A stretch of 64,000 bases of DNA, from NCBI GenBank assembly GCA_963699805.1, contig CAVOVH010000012.1, positions 1 through 64,000 of the forward strand, given 5' to 3'. Below are positions 1 to 9,780 of this stretch, in pieces (position 1 is the first letter of the stretch; each line of letters opens with the position of its first letter). This DNA is from JAGTVG01 sp963699805 (lineage in GTDB: Bacteria > Bacteroidota > Bacteroidia > Cytophagales > Cyclobacteriaceae). The translations under genes were made by a program, and so were the position numbers. Under the pieces are notes generated by a model. That model was not told the DNA's origin. It did no database searches and was given only the letters and a program-made list of their open reading frames with translations.

Positions 1-674
1 AAATTAAGGTGTAGTGGACGTCGGAAGAATTGACAACTCGGTTCCAAACCTCTGAACCTTTTAAATCAAAAATTGAAATAGTATAATCACCTGGAACCGG
101 TAAGGCTGAATTCAAATTTGGTACTACCATTGAATGGATTTGGAGACGGGGGGTGAAAAATCAATTCAGATGGTCGAGAAACATCGTCATCAATCCCCAC
201 TGTAATGTTTGATAAATACAATGTAACTGCAAAACTATCAACATCCATAAGACCTGGATTTGTTGTGTCTGTCCTTCCGGGAAAAACTGGGAAGGATTGG
301 GCATGATAGTGGCCGGATATGTACACAGGTGAAGCAATATTTTCGATCGGGTCGATGAAGCGCTCATCAAGTCTCTCATAATAGGCTATGGAGTCTAACC
401 GATGGGAATCAACGAATCCCTCCATTACTGGAATACTCTCGCCTGTGACAAAGTAGTTTAATCGGTACAGCTCAGAGACAGGAGCCACTTGATAATCGAA
501 ACCAATAATCGTGCATTGCTCCCATCCATAATCAGACGGATCAAACCAAAAATAAAAATCAAAACTGTTTTGCCATGCCATTACCGTGAATTGTAAATCC
601 TCGCTTGAAAAGTAAACCGTGTCCTCAGGAGAAAACGTAAAGTCGTTTTCGATAATATCATAATTGAAGGCCAT
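1..674 (-). CDS. C-terminal fragment of a type IX-secreted protein, frameshifted and truncated
   Basis: The reading frame from 674 down to 87 ends in a T9SS-type sorting region: the motif SPNPFNGSTKFEFSL is typical of the start of a type A sorting domain. The frame then stops at 87, but the next frame continues the domain to the window edge (VPGDYTISIFDLKGSEVWN), so one extra base near 101 breaks it. With that base removed it reads SLPVPGDYTISIFDLKG, a textbook sorting-domain strand pattern. There is no signal peptide, and a stop codon sits directly before the first Met at 674, so the N-terminal part is missing; the body has no domain I recognise. The family would be secreted to the cell surface in Bacteroidota and related phyla. 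It lies next to eukaryote-like DNA, so the missing 5' part is best explained by a contig junction. Confidence 0.6.
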
Positions 675-974
675 CTAGAGTCGAGGTCGGACAATGGTGC
701 TTTCAGCTCCAAATGCAGTCATCTGTAGAGCTTTGTTTGGGCATATTGTTCAGTCAGTAAATTATACGTAACGGACGCGGTGCTTGAGCCCCTGAGCCGA
801 CACCACCTAGGCTATCCTTAGATCAGAGCAGCATTTGCCGACAAATAATCTGCAATTCATGTCAGTTGCGGAGCAAATTAAGCTAAACACTAGACAATGA
901 AGCGTTGTCAATTACATTAGCAAGGTCTGATCACCAATCTTTAGACTTAAAATTTACTCCGAGATTGAAGAGTT
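675..974. other. Left junction and unannotated DNA
   Basis: No coding signal, RNA or repeat was recognised here. The bacterial-looking coding sequence stops at 674 and the following DNA has no bacterial-style gene on either strand, so the changeover from bacterial to eukaryote-like sequence is placed close to 675. Confidence 0.4.
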
Positions 975-1557
975 CTACACAGCCGTTGGAAGTGGCAGAG
1001 ACAACGACTCCTCCTCGAGAAGCCCTTTTCGCCGCATGCAATGGTGCAAAAAATCTTTTGCTCGTGTCCAGCGCTGTTCTCCCACAGTAGGCCGGAGTCG
1101 TCTCTCGATCGTGTCCATCAGTGGCGTGTAATCAGCGTCCCCCAAGCGATTGCGTTTTGTACATTCTTTTACTACAGCCTTTGCTCGTTGTCGCAATCGA
1201 TTATCTTCCAAAATCCGGAATAAAATCTTGATGAAAATGAAGAACGTTTGGCGTTCAGATAACTTCTGCGGCCTCCTGGCCACTTGTAGGTCTGTGCCAG
1301 CAAAATCACTATGCACAGATAAGATCATCCGTGGTGACCTAAGCTGGAGGGCAGCCCCTACTGTGGTGTTCTTCCCGCCCCAGAGACTGCGGAGGTACAG
1401 ATACAGGGCTTGGCTGCTCTAACTGTAGCTGTTGCTGGAACTGAGCAGGATCCTGTGCTTCTAGCCTTAAAACATGTTCCTGCTGCATATTCAAGCCGGC
1501 TTGACCAGCAGAACCAAGCGCCGAATATACCTCATCTTCCCGGTCGTCGCTGCTCAT
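975..1557 (-). CDS. Hypothetical protein resembling a diatom lineage-specific family, frameshifted
   Basis: Two overlapping minus-strand frames make one protein of about 190 residues. The first (ATG at 1557) is acidic and Gln-rich (AQFQQQLQLEQ); the second, open from about 1418 to 975, carries a helical core with KILFRILEDNRLRQRAKAVV, ECTKRNRLGDADYTPLMD and RRLRPTVGEQRW. This core, with an N-terminal low-complexity region, is a pattern I associate from memory with abundant small proteins of unknown function in diatom genomes; a database search was not possible. Joining the frames needs a one-base shift between about 1340 and 1420, where both frames are open; an intron there would be too short to be convincing. 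Function unknown. The gene is the best evidence that this stretch is eukaryotic. Pyrimidine-rich CT runs lie just upstream of the start. Confidence 0.42.
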
Positions 1558-3059
1558 GAGAGATACCTATTAAAACTATCTATTCTCTCTCTCTGCCACT
1601 TTGTCTCACAGTTACTCTCTTTTCTTATTGAAAACGCTGCTCAAAGCAAAGCAACTGCAACAGCAACACAGCGGACTTTTTATTCGGGTCTTGGCCACTG
1701 GCGCTCGGCTCTCTACCGAATCTGCTTCTCGACCCTCCGCACTTCGATCGGAATCCAATCTCACCCACCAATCCCAGCCACGCCAAAAATCGATGGAGAG
1801 AGGAGTTCGGGTTCCGTTCACCCCAGAAGCGCGCGCGCCGCAGAAAAGCGATCTAATGTCTTGTGTTTACATATGCCTAGACATTTATTACTAAAACACG
1901 GACAGTGCCGAACAATTCTCAAATCATGACTATAAGCAGTTGACAGCCCCGTAGAAACGCTACGTAGAAATTTACCGGACCGCTGCGAAAATCGTCCCGT
2001 TTCCTCAAAAAATCCATCATTCCGCCGCGTAACATCGCGGTCAATACCATGGTGATATTGCACGACAGATGCGATTCAGGGCCACACCATGGTATTACAT
2101 TACGTTCATATACCTATCTGGGGCATAGGGGAGGTGTTGTAGCAGAGTCAATCGACAGAGCTGATTCATTGTAGTGAAAAAATGGAGATCAGCCGACTCA
2201 TGGTCAAAATTGCATGTTGGAGGTGTTTCTGTGGGTCAAAAGACTGATTCTGACAACAATCAAACATTCTCTAGTACCTACTAGTTATGTAGAGGCAAGG
2301 GATATTGCTCCTTTGTGTGTTATGTTGATTGTTGTCCCCAAAAGCCACCATGGTGACACACACGCGATATGCCATGTTGATCCAAAAAGGATGCCATGGA
2401 GGAGGGACAGATGACCACCAATTTCACCATGATACAGCATGGTGAAAGCGTTGGGGTCACCGTATTGTCCTATTGTGACCCAGTCTGCATTGCCCCCACC
2501 CAACCTAGCTCCCCTTAGTGTTCCTTGACACTACTGAGAACAATAGATAGGTGGGCAACCTCACAAGGGTATTCTGTGAGGGTAGGTAGGTTGAGGGTCA
2601 ACCCGTGTTGTATCACGGGAGAACAGGCGGAGGAGGAAAAGAGTTTTTGAGTGACGGGACGATTTTTGCAAAAATTTGGTGATACGGGTGCAGTACTCAC
2701 TGTCAACTGCTTATGATACTGTACTGTTACCAGCCGACATCCCAAAGGTCACAGTGGCAGCTCGTCCTGCTATTGGACCTCGCAAGATGAGGGCTGGACA
2801 CTAGAGAACCACTAGTTAAACTAAAACTAACTACATATCAAAGAATCAATCAATATGGTACAGCAAAGAGTGAGTTTTATTTTGCATTTATTATCCATAC
2901 AAATTGATTTCTGTTGGTTTTCCTGCCCTCACTTTTTTGGTATGTACTTAGAGGCGGAACCCAGGATTTTGTCATAATAATTGAAAGCAAACTTGCCAAC
3001 CAGCTCTAATTGTTAAACCTCTTCAAATTGAAATTGTTCAGCCAGAGACAAATCACCAT
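1558..3059. other. Gene-poor eukaryote-like DNA
   Basis: Only short spurious frames occur here, with no recognisable domain, signal peptide or Shine-Dalgarno-like site. The stretch contains CCATGG-centred inverted repeats (2043-2096, 2346-2355). I see no other structure that I can name. Confidence 0.5.
2043..2096. repeat. Perfect 12-bp inverted repeat (hairpin)
   Basis: AATACCATGGTG at 2043-2054 is the exact reverse complement of CACCATGGTATT at 2085-2096, with a 30-base loop. A related palindrome, CACCATGGTG, recurs near 2346. It could be the remnant of a small inverted-repeat transposon. Confidence 0.45.
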
Positions 3060-3505
3060 TGTTAGAAATGAAGCCTTAAATACCAAAAATAACCTGCTCC
3101 CTTCATGGGGAGTGCACCCTTTTTGGGAGTCCATCATCTGGTCTGGTTCAGTTGACCGAGAGGGTAGAACTCCATCATGGTAGCAAATCAGGAACACAGT
3201 GGCTGAGGGTTGGAAGCCTGGGTGGTTGCTGTGTTAAAATGGTTCTCAACAGGGGCACGTTCTCCTAGTCAGCACATGCAGAGCTTAGGCAACTCCTAGC
3301 TGGCGGGGGTGTAAGCAACAACAGCAGAAAACAGAAACCAACAGTACACTCACCCTCATGCTATGCTTAGAGAGTCAAGTGATGGGGAGTGTTAGAAATG
3401 AAGCCTTAAATACCAAAAATAACCCACTCCCTTCATGGGGAGCACACCCTTTTTGGGAGTCTGTCATCTGGTCTGGTTCAGTTGACCGAGAGGGTGGAAC
3501 TCCAT
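3060..3505. mobile_element. TRIM-like mini LTR retroelement
   Basis: Two direct repeats of about 115 bp (3060-3175 and 3390-3505) flank 215 bp of non-coding sequence. Both start TGTTAGAAATG, the TG start typical of long terminal repeats, and share GGAACTCCA or GTAGAACTCCA near the end, so a TG...CA boundary is possible. The right copy is preceded by a purine-rich tract (GATGGGGAG), as expected for a polypurine tract, and the left copy is followed by TGGTAGCAAATCAGG, loosely like a tRNA primer-binding site. The copies differ at seven positions, all transitions. No clear target-site duplication was seen. It carries no gene, fitting a terminal-repeat retrotransposon in miniature; a plain tandem duplication is the alternative. 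Confidence 0.45.
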
Positions 3506-3863
3506 TAAGCATGTTCCTGTGGTGGTTTTTCTAGATTGGATTTGACTTGTGGTTTGTCACTCAGATCCACTGGAATTGAGCTAGTAGCCCATTGATCCTG
3601 TTCTTGATGAATCCTTGATTTCTGATTGGTAGGGAGAGCATATCACTCTCTCTCTTGTTGGTGAATGAATCAGTCAAATCAAAAAAGAGGCACTTCCCAC
3701 TGATGTTGTGTACTTTGGTCTTGGGTGTCAGCTATGTATGAATTGAAAATAATCATACTGTACTGTATAGGTTATGTTGTCTGATGATTTCAAAATTTAG
3801 TCTAGAGCATACAGTATAGTAAGTACATACCAGTACATACAGTATACATAGTACATAAGCAGC

Positions 3864-4527
3864 TACTACAGTAAACCTCATCAAAGTTTTCCCCCTGGGG
3901 GAAAACCATTTTTACACTAGCCTCTCAGAGGCCCCCAAGTTTTCCCCCCCTTGACATCATGTTCATGACTCATTGTTGAAATGGGACTGAGTCATCTACA
4001 TACTCAGATGCCTATCTACATAGTACTGAGGACAATATCTAGCATCCTTGTCTTACAGTATATATAAAAGAATTTGAGTTAACTATTGCACTACTATTTT
4101 TTGCCATGAGCACTGTACTTTTCAGTGTCAGTAGCAGCTATGTACATAGCACTTCTTGCACAAGCAATGAATGCAGTTCTTATTCACTCACCCTGTGGTG
4201 CATGCTGTACAAGATGTTTTTGTTGCAATTCTCTTCAGAAAGTAGCTGCCTGTCTTGCTCTGCTTGACAAGTGAGAGAAGTGGCACATGGTACACATGTA
4301 TTGTGACATCTTAGATATCTGTAACATCTGGGACATGATCACCTACCCTCTGCAGATGAACATACCCAGATAACATCTGGGACTGGTCAATCATGAAAGA
4401 TTCTTCATGACTGAATGAATCATGGAACTGGGGGGGGAGAAGATTTTTACACTAGTGTCTCTGTGAGACCCCCTGAGTTTTCCCCCTGGGGGGGGGGGGG
4501 GGAACTTTGATGAGGTTTACTGTAGTA
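3864..4527. mobile_element. TA-flanked MITE-like element (Tc1/mariner type)
   Basis: The left end at 3864 reads TACTACAGTAAACCTCATCA and the right end at 4527 is its reverse complement; the inverted match continues through AAAGTTTTCCCCC (left) and its complement. Both termini carry TA, the target of Tc1/mariner-type transposases, and CAGT follows the inner TA as in many of those elements. The 664-bp interior has no open frame of useful length, so this would be non-autonomous. Just inside each end the phrase TTTTTACACTAG then CTCTC/GTCTCTG then CCCCC recurs as a direct repeat (from about 3907 and 4444). The right end includes a run of about 15 G, where length is unreliable. Confidence 0.6.
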
Positions 4528-4599
4528 TATGTACACTACATATCTTTGGCTCTAGCTGGGGAGAGACCTGGAGAACTTGGAGCTCACTAGAGCTCCAAA

Positions 4600-6300
4600 T
4601 TCTTTCCACAGTGGATTTTTTGCTACCCTCGGCAAGACTCAAAATGTGACTTGACTCCTGACAACACCAAACAAAGAAGCAAACACCTCCCTCTTGGGCC
4701 TCTGTAGCATCATGTGACCATGCATTGGTCAATTGAATGCCCCCAACAATCTACCACCTGCTACCATGAATATAAAGAGGCAAGGAAATGCCTAGTTGGG
4801 TTGACTTTAATGTGGCAGATCCCTGCCAATTCATGCTTCAAAATGGTCATCGGTGCAGCACCAAAAGCTTGATTTTTAAATTCTGTGCATGCACTATGCC
4901 CTTCTTTCTAGACAAATACTCTCCCTGTTTCATTCTATAGTATTACTTTAATATTCTAAAGAGTCAGGGATAGTGATTTCTCTAGTGAAAAGCTATGTTG
5001 TTGCAAAGCCCCATTCTACTGTAAAAGACTACTTGTAGTTCTCACACTAGTACTTTGAATGGGTAGTAGAGACTGCAATATTGCTGGCATTCAAAAAGCA
5101 CTATTTATCTTTAAAGCAATTACATAAAACAGGGACATAAAAGTCAACTCCAAACATTGCTACACTCTGGTATTCATGCACTGAAACCAGGCTTTCGAAC
5201 AATGACTTTGCCTTGTTGAAGTGGAGTAATCACTACAAGCCAGATTCTTTTGCAAGAGCTAAAGAGTTCCACCAAAACACATCCAATTCTGGGGATGGAT
5301 GTCTCATCATGTTTCAAAACGTTGAGTGGATATAGTTTTGCAATGGCATTGGCAACACTATTCCAACTGCTCACTACCTGTACTCATTTCTGAAAACCCT
5401 TTGCAAGCAGCACATTGGCCAGGATCCCTGGTGGCATGGTAGCAAACCCAAAAGCTACAATAATCTGGTTTGCAATAAGAAAAGCAGGGCAGATGTGTGA
5501 GATAAAGAAAGATCATGACTTGACAAAAAAGGATCCCCGATAGTCCAAAAACAAGATGGCAGTCACAAGAAAGCAACTAATAATAAATCACTTTGTATAC
5601 TGCATAGCAAAGGCCATAGAGATGCTGATACATGCTCCTATCACCCACAAAATGAAAGAAATCTGGCAAACCATCTCAGCAATGCTTGGCACGCTGATAC
5701 AGAAATGGGTGTGTAGCACCACAAAACCAGATATGACAACACAACAAATGACATACCTGTATTCTGCACACTATTTAGAGATAGTTTGTAGTAGGAAGTA
5801 CAAAGAAAGATGCTCTACATGAGATGTTATGATGCTACAAAGACCCAACAAGGAGGTGGTTTGCATCACACTGATACAGATACGGGCATGTAGTGCTGCA
5901 AAAACAGATACGACAACACACCAAATGACATACCCTTATCCCCAAGACCTTGAGGAAGCAGACTGAAACTAGAAGTATCCCAAAATAAGCTCTACAGGAG
6001 AAGTTATGATGCTACAAAGACCCAACAAGGAGGTGGTTTGCTTGGCATGCTGATACACAAAATGCCACCTGCACCTACCAAAACAGATACGACAACACAA
6101 CAAATGACATACCTGTATTCTCTATGCTATTTAGAGATAGTTTGTAGTGGGAAGTAGAAAGAAAGATGCTCTACACGAGATGTTATGATGCTACAGAGGC
6201 CCAAGAGGGAGGTGTTTGCTTCTTTGTTTGCTTGTTGGTTTTTGTGAAGTCACGTTTTGAGTCTTGCCGAGGGTAGCAAAAAAATCCGCTGTGGAAAGAA
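4600..6300. mobile_element. 1.7-kb foldback-type element with 113-bp inverted arms
   Basis: Bases 4600-4712 are, with a few mismatches and small gaps, the reverse complement of 6186-6300. Shared stretches include GCTACCCTCGGCAAGACTCA and AGAAGCAAACACCTCCCTCT on the left arm with their complements on the right. The interior has two short open frames (5174-5374 minus, 5556-5822 plus) with no recognisable transposase, and the right half is a tandem array whose units end in part of the arm sequence. This resembles foldback or long-TIR elements. Flanking target duplications were not resolved. Confidence 0.55.
5688..6220. repeat. Three tandem copies of a ~178-bp repeat
   Basis: The phrase CTGATAC recurs at 5694, 5871 and 6050, giving periods of 177 and 179 bases. 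Each unit contains a block ending ACAACACA(A/C)CAAATGACATACC and closes with TTATGATGCTACA(A/G)AG(A/G)CCCAA. The last unit runs into the right inverted arm of the surrounding element. The middle unit is the most diverged. Confidence 0.75.
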
Positions 6301-6865
6301 GTGGGAGGTCACTGACGCTGAATAAACCCAAACCCTAGTGACCAAATGGTGGGGAGTGGGTCTTGTTTTGACTGCCCACCAGCTGAGAGGATAGGTGATT
6401 CAGAGAATTGGGAGTGGGGAGAAGGGGCCCCAGCTCCCACCTGGGGACCCGAAAGTAACTGTGCTCAACTACAGAGTCAGTTCCTCTGCAGCGATGTTTA
6501 ACACTAGTGTAGCAAGGTTTGGGAGGTTTTTTGTGTGGCATGGTGGATGGTATAATGGTGTTTCTTTTTTCAAAAACATATCAATGAAAACATGCTGTAT
6601 CAATCTGAGGGAAGATAAAGGAGCCTGGGATCATTCTGGTAAAGTTATGAGGTAAAAATGCTAGAAACCTATTTTACAAGAGGCACTTTTCTTTGTGTAT
6701 TATTGGTGGAGTGGTTAGGGCCTGTAGTTTAAATTTGGAGGGAAATGGTTCTACGATAACGAGATATGGCAATTTTTATTGAAGTGGTATTGAATCTTGA
6801 TGACATGTAATTTGGGGAGACTGGGGTGTTGTGTTGGGCTTCGAGGCACAAGTGGTGATGTCAAA
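6301..6865. other. Eukaryote-like DNA up to the right junction
   Basis: No gene recognised. Bacteroidota coding sequence begins, on the minus strand, at about 6865, where the glycosyltransferase homology stops abruptly; the precise join could lie anywhere between about 6845 and 6870. Confidence 0.45.
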
Positions 6866-7285
6866 TCTTTTTGATTTAAAGTATCTCTTTACCGGCTGAT
6901 GGAAAATGTTCTCACTTTCCTTTCCCTTAAAATCCACTTCAAACAGTTCAAAATATTGGATTAGTTGATCCAGGGTATCGTCTGTCCCACCATCGGAGGA
7001 AACGATGACCTCCGTATTGGGATAAGATTGATTTAAAAAAGATTTTACAGATTCAACGATGATGGGTCCCTCATTATAGGCCGGGGCAATGACAGAAATC
7101 AGGGGAAGGCTGCGGCCCTTGGTTTTTACAATGCTTCTCACCTCCTCCTCGGTTGAAATATGTGGGTATTTTTTTGTATACGCGCGGATCTGTGCCAGGG
7201 ACACCACCGAAAATATCACTTTTGTGCCGGTATAAATCACGGCATAAATGATGACAGCCCATGTTATGATTTCATAGAAATCCAT
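6776..7285 (-). CDS. Glycosyltransferase family 2, N-terminal fragment
   Basis: The N-terminus has one hydrophobic helix (about residues 8-30) followed by the start of a GT-A fold: SVIAPAYNEG at about 64, then SSDGGTDDT with the nucleotide-binding acidic residues. It would polymerise or transfer sugars at the inner membrane in processive synthase fashion (BcsA/PgaC-like). Homology ends after KRYFKSKRFD (residue 142, near base 6862); the last 27 residues look foreign, and the DXD, QxxRW and C-terminal membrane parts are absent. The gene is therefore cut by the contig junction. Its ATG overlaps the stop of the upstream porin-like gene by one base (TGATG), so the two are translationally coupled, as expected for a polysaccharide synthase and its outer-membrane partner. 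Confidence 0.8.
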   Translation of the reverse strand: MDFYEIITWAVIIYAVIYTGTKVIFSVVSLAQIRAYTKKYPHISTEEEVRSIVKTKGRSLPLISVIAPAYNEGPIIVESVKSFLNQSYPNTEVIVSSDGGTDDTLDQLIQYFELFEVDFKGKESENIFHQPVKRYFKSKRFDITTCASKPNTTPQSPQITCHQDSIPLQ

Positions 7286-8175
7286 CAGAACCTCCTTCGT
7301 ATGGTTACATCAATTCCCACAACCGATACATATTTTCCAGCCGACGGAATATTATATCCGGAAAAATCCAATCCGCCGGATACATCTGTATTTTCAGATA
7401 CATTCACCAGGGCTTTGAATCTTATCAGGTACGACTCCAGTCCGAATGAATTTTCGATGGCATTAAAATCACGGGTCACCCCTACATCCGTACCATATAA
7501 AGCCATCATCCCGATATACGATTTGCCGTCGCCCGCATACAACCTGGCTTCCGCCAGAAAATTCATGTTGATATCATTCTTTAGAAAATTGATGGTGGGC
7601 CGACCATATACATACCAGTTCCCAAAATACCTCCCTACGATCCCTGTCACTGAAAATATATTGTAATCCGGTATATGAACCGTACGAATTCCCAAAGACA
7701 CTTCCCACCCCTTGTTCAGGCTCCTGTATACCTCAGCGGCTGTTTTGAATCTGGGCAATAAAGGTGAGTTGGAATATCCGATATTAAAATATCCGTAGGA
7801 TTTTGGTGAAAATTTGGGATAAAAATCAACTTCATATTGTAATCCTTGTTCCCCTGCCCGCCAGACCGAATTCAGCCGTAGAAAAAGCTGATGCTCCTTA
7901 ATCTTTCTTCCATACTGAAGATAAAGGAAATAGCGGTCAGGAAATCCATCCGCCCAGTATTCATACCGTCCGGCTCCTTCAATAGAATTACGTTTTTCTA
8001 CCGGTTCTTCCTCCTGATTTTCATCCGGAATTTCTTCCTGATTTTCTTCCAGTATTTCCTCCTGTTGCTCTTCCGGATTTTCTTCCCCGTTTTCTCGCTG
8101 GGCCACTCCGTCATGACAGAACAGGAAAATCAGCAAAAGAAAAGGGATGATATGGTTGATTTTCGGAATATACAT
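7285..8175 (-). CDS. YaiO-family outer membrane beta-barrel protein
   Basis: A signal peptide (residues 1-25, ending CHDGVAQ) is followed by a Glu-rich linker of about 34 residues made of repeated ENxEE units, and then a region rich in alternating aromatic strands ending in the sequence GIDVTIRRRF with a terminal Phe, typical of outer membrane barrels. Motifs such as YQYGRKIKEHQLF-type strands and WEVSLGIRTV resemble the YaiO family, which accompanies GT2 synthases in Bacteroidota. It probably forms the outer membrane exit or docking part for the product of the adjacent GT2. The acidic linker is unusual and may bind cations or carry the protein across the periplasm. It starts at 8175; the next gene overlaps its stop. 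Confidence 0.75.
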   Translation of the reverse strand: MYIPKINHIIPFLLLIFLFCHDGVAQRENGEENPEEQQEEILEENQEEIPDENQEEEPVEKRNSIEGAGRYEYWADGFPDRYFLYLQYGRKIKEHQLFLRLNSVWRAGEQGLQYEVDFYPKFSPKSYGYFNIGYSNSPLLPRFKTAAEVYRSLNKGWEVSLGIRTVHIPDYNIFSVTGIVGRYFGNWYVYGRPTINFLKNDINMNFLAEARLYAGDGKSYIGMMALYGTDVGVTRDFNAIENSFGLESYLIRFKALVNVSENTDVSGGLDFSGYNIPSAGKYVSVVGIDVTIRRRF

Positions 8176-8681
8176 TTATGGCTGCCTACACATAGATCCT
8201 TTTTTTATAAGAATGACTGATATCCAGGTCTGAAGACATCATGCCGAGGTATCCTCGCATATGAATGAATAAGTAATTTATCTCCGAATATTTCCCAGAA
8301 TAAGAGATCCCATGCAAGAAATCTGGATTGTAGAAATAACATAACGGTTGAATTTTTTAATAAGAAAGTTCTTGGATTCAAAATAGTATAATGCTAATAA
8401 TTAATTGCAATTTTCTCCTCTCGAGTATTAATATCTCAATGGATACAATGGTAACACCTTGTCCTAAAAAACATTGATTACAATATCCCGGAAATCAGTT
8501 TTAAGGTATAGGATGAAATAATGTTCATGCTCAGGCCGCAAAGATAATCATCAATGGTCGGAATGTTAAAGAATCGGAGTTCGTTTGAGAATTATTTATT
8601 GAAGCAATGAATCCCGGAAGATTTAGGATGAACATTAAAACGAATAAATCCCTCCCGAAAGGCATCAAATCACCTGCTTTT
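8176..8681. other. Intergenic region, probable promoter of the GT2/YaiO pair
   Basis: AT-rich, without an open frame worth calling. It must hold the promoter for the leftward YaiO/GT2 pair, but I could not find a convincing -33/-7 pair. Confidence 0.4.
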
Positions 8682-9425
8682 TCAATCTATCAGACCGGGT
8701 TCCCATTTTTCTGCATGTTCGGGTATCTCTCCTTCCATCAGGCTGACAAAAGACAAAAGTGAGATCCTTGCATCCCCGATGGGATAAGGGAAGGCATCCC
8801 AATGTTCACTGTCCTCCCCGTCATGATTCGGTAAAATATGTTCAAAATGATGTGCGAAACCCAATTCAAAATAGGCACTAGAAGCCCTCTTTTCAATATT
8901 TTCATAATCAGGGAGCGCCAATTCGGATTTCTGTTTTTTTGTCCGGCGCAGAAGTTTCCTCCGCATGATATCCGTCACGAGGTCAGCCGGAGAAATCCCG
9001 GTTTTGTGTTGTTTAAAAAAAAGCAACTCTTCACGGGAAACCGGTGACATAAAAACACTCAGTTTGGGTATTTTATTGAGGCCCTCGTGCGTTAAAAGTA
9101 AATATCCGATGAAAGGATTGCCTTCAAAAAAGACATTCCCCTGCCGGAGTGTTATGGTCAGATCAGACAGATCCAGGGCCTGCAGGTCTCCCCTGACTTC
9201 CATCACTACAAACTGATCTTTCTTTCTGAGGGAATCGATATATTGCCGCGACCTGAAATGGTAATCAACGCCATCCTGTTCACCCGGTCTGGAATTCCGG
9301 CTATTGTAAAGAACAAGTGTCTGAAGTGTTTTTTTAAGGTCAGGAAAAAATCTTCCGAGCGCTTTATCCAGGGGGCTTTTCCCAACACAGGAAGGCCCCG
9401 CTAAAATGATGAGTCGGCCAGGCAT
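8682..9425 (-). CDS. Guanylate-kinase-like P-loop protein
   Basis: The protein begins with a Walker A loop (GPSCVGKS, residues 9-16) right at the N-terminus and has NSRNSRPGEQDGVDYHF at about 42-58, which matches the GMP-binding arm of guanylate kinases (normally SRxxRxGExxGxxYxF). The kinase-like part is followed by about 90 residues not found in housekeeping Gmk (total 247 versus about 205). It may phosphorylate a nucleotide or serve as a regulatory P-loop protein; a specialised role is more likely than the essential enzyme, given the divergent loop (Pro after GKS) and the isolated location. Confidence 0.65.
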   Translation of the reverse strand: MPGRLIILAGPSCVGKSPLDKALGRFFPDLKKTLQTLVLYNSRNSRPGEQDGVDYHFRSRQYIDSLRKKDQFVVMEVRGDLQALDLSDLTITLRQGNVFFEGNPFIGYLLLTHEGLNKIPKLSVFMSPVSREELLFFKQHKTGISPADLVTDIMRRKLLRRTKKQKSELALPDYENIEKRASSAYFELGFAHHFEHILPNHDGEDSEHWDAFPYPIGDARISLLSFVSLMEGEIPEHAEKWEPGLID

Positions 9426-9780
9426 AAAAACAAACTATTAAATGATTTATTTTATAAGATAAAGAAATTGTAATTGAATAACAATGGAATGAATATTCAA
9501 AAAGTCAAACTACTGCGTCAGCGTATTTTTGCCCCGCCATTTTCTCTCCACCCGGGTCATTTTTTCCAAAAACGTGGACCTTTAACCGCTCCACTAACAA
9601 TTTCACTTATTTGGTCCGGATATATACACATTGAAAAATTAATTTTTAGTATATTCAGGACATATTTTTTAATTTTTTCCAATATCTGATTATTCGGAAT
9701 ATTATTTCAGACATTACTTCCGGAGAATTAATTGCCATTTGGTAAAACAGAGGGAAAGCAGGAAAATCATCATAAGAATT
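9426..9780. other. Divergent intergenic region
   Basis: Lies between the leftward kinase-like gene and the rightward sugar-catabolism operon, so it should carry promoters for both. It is AT-rich; no specific site could be assigned. Confidence 0.4.

Noticed and set aside
674..684. TCTAGAGTCGA at the left junction resembles a cloning-vector polylinker
   Set aside because: Only 11 bases match and the surrounding bases differ, so a chance match is likely.
2285..2503. Minus-strand 72-residue frame as a possible retroelement fragment
   Set aside because: No motif of gag, protease, reverse transcriptase or integrase is visible.
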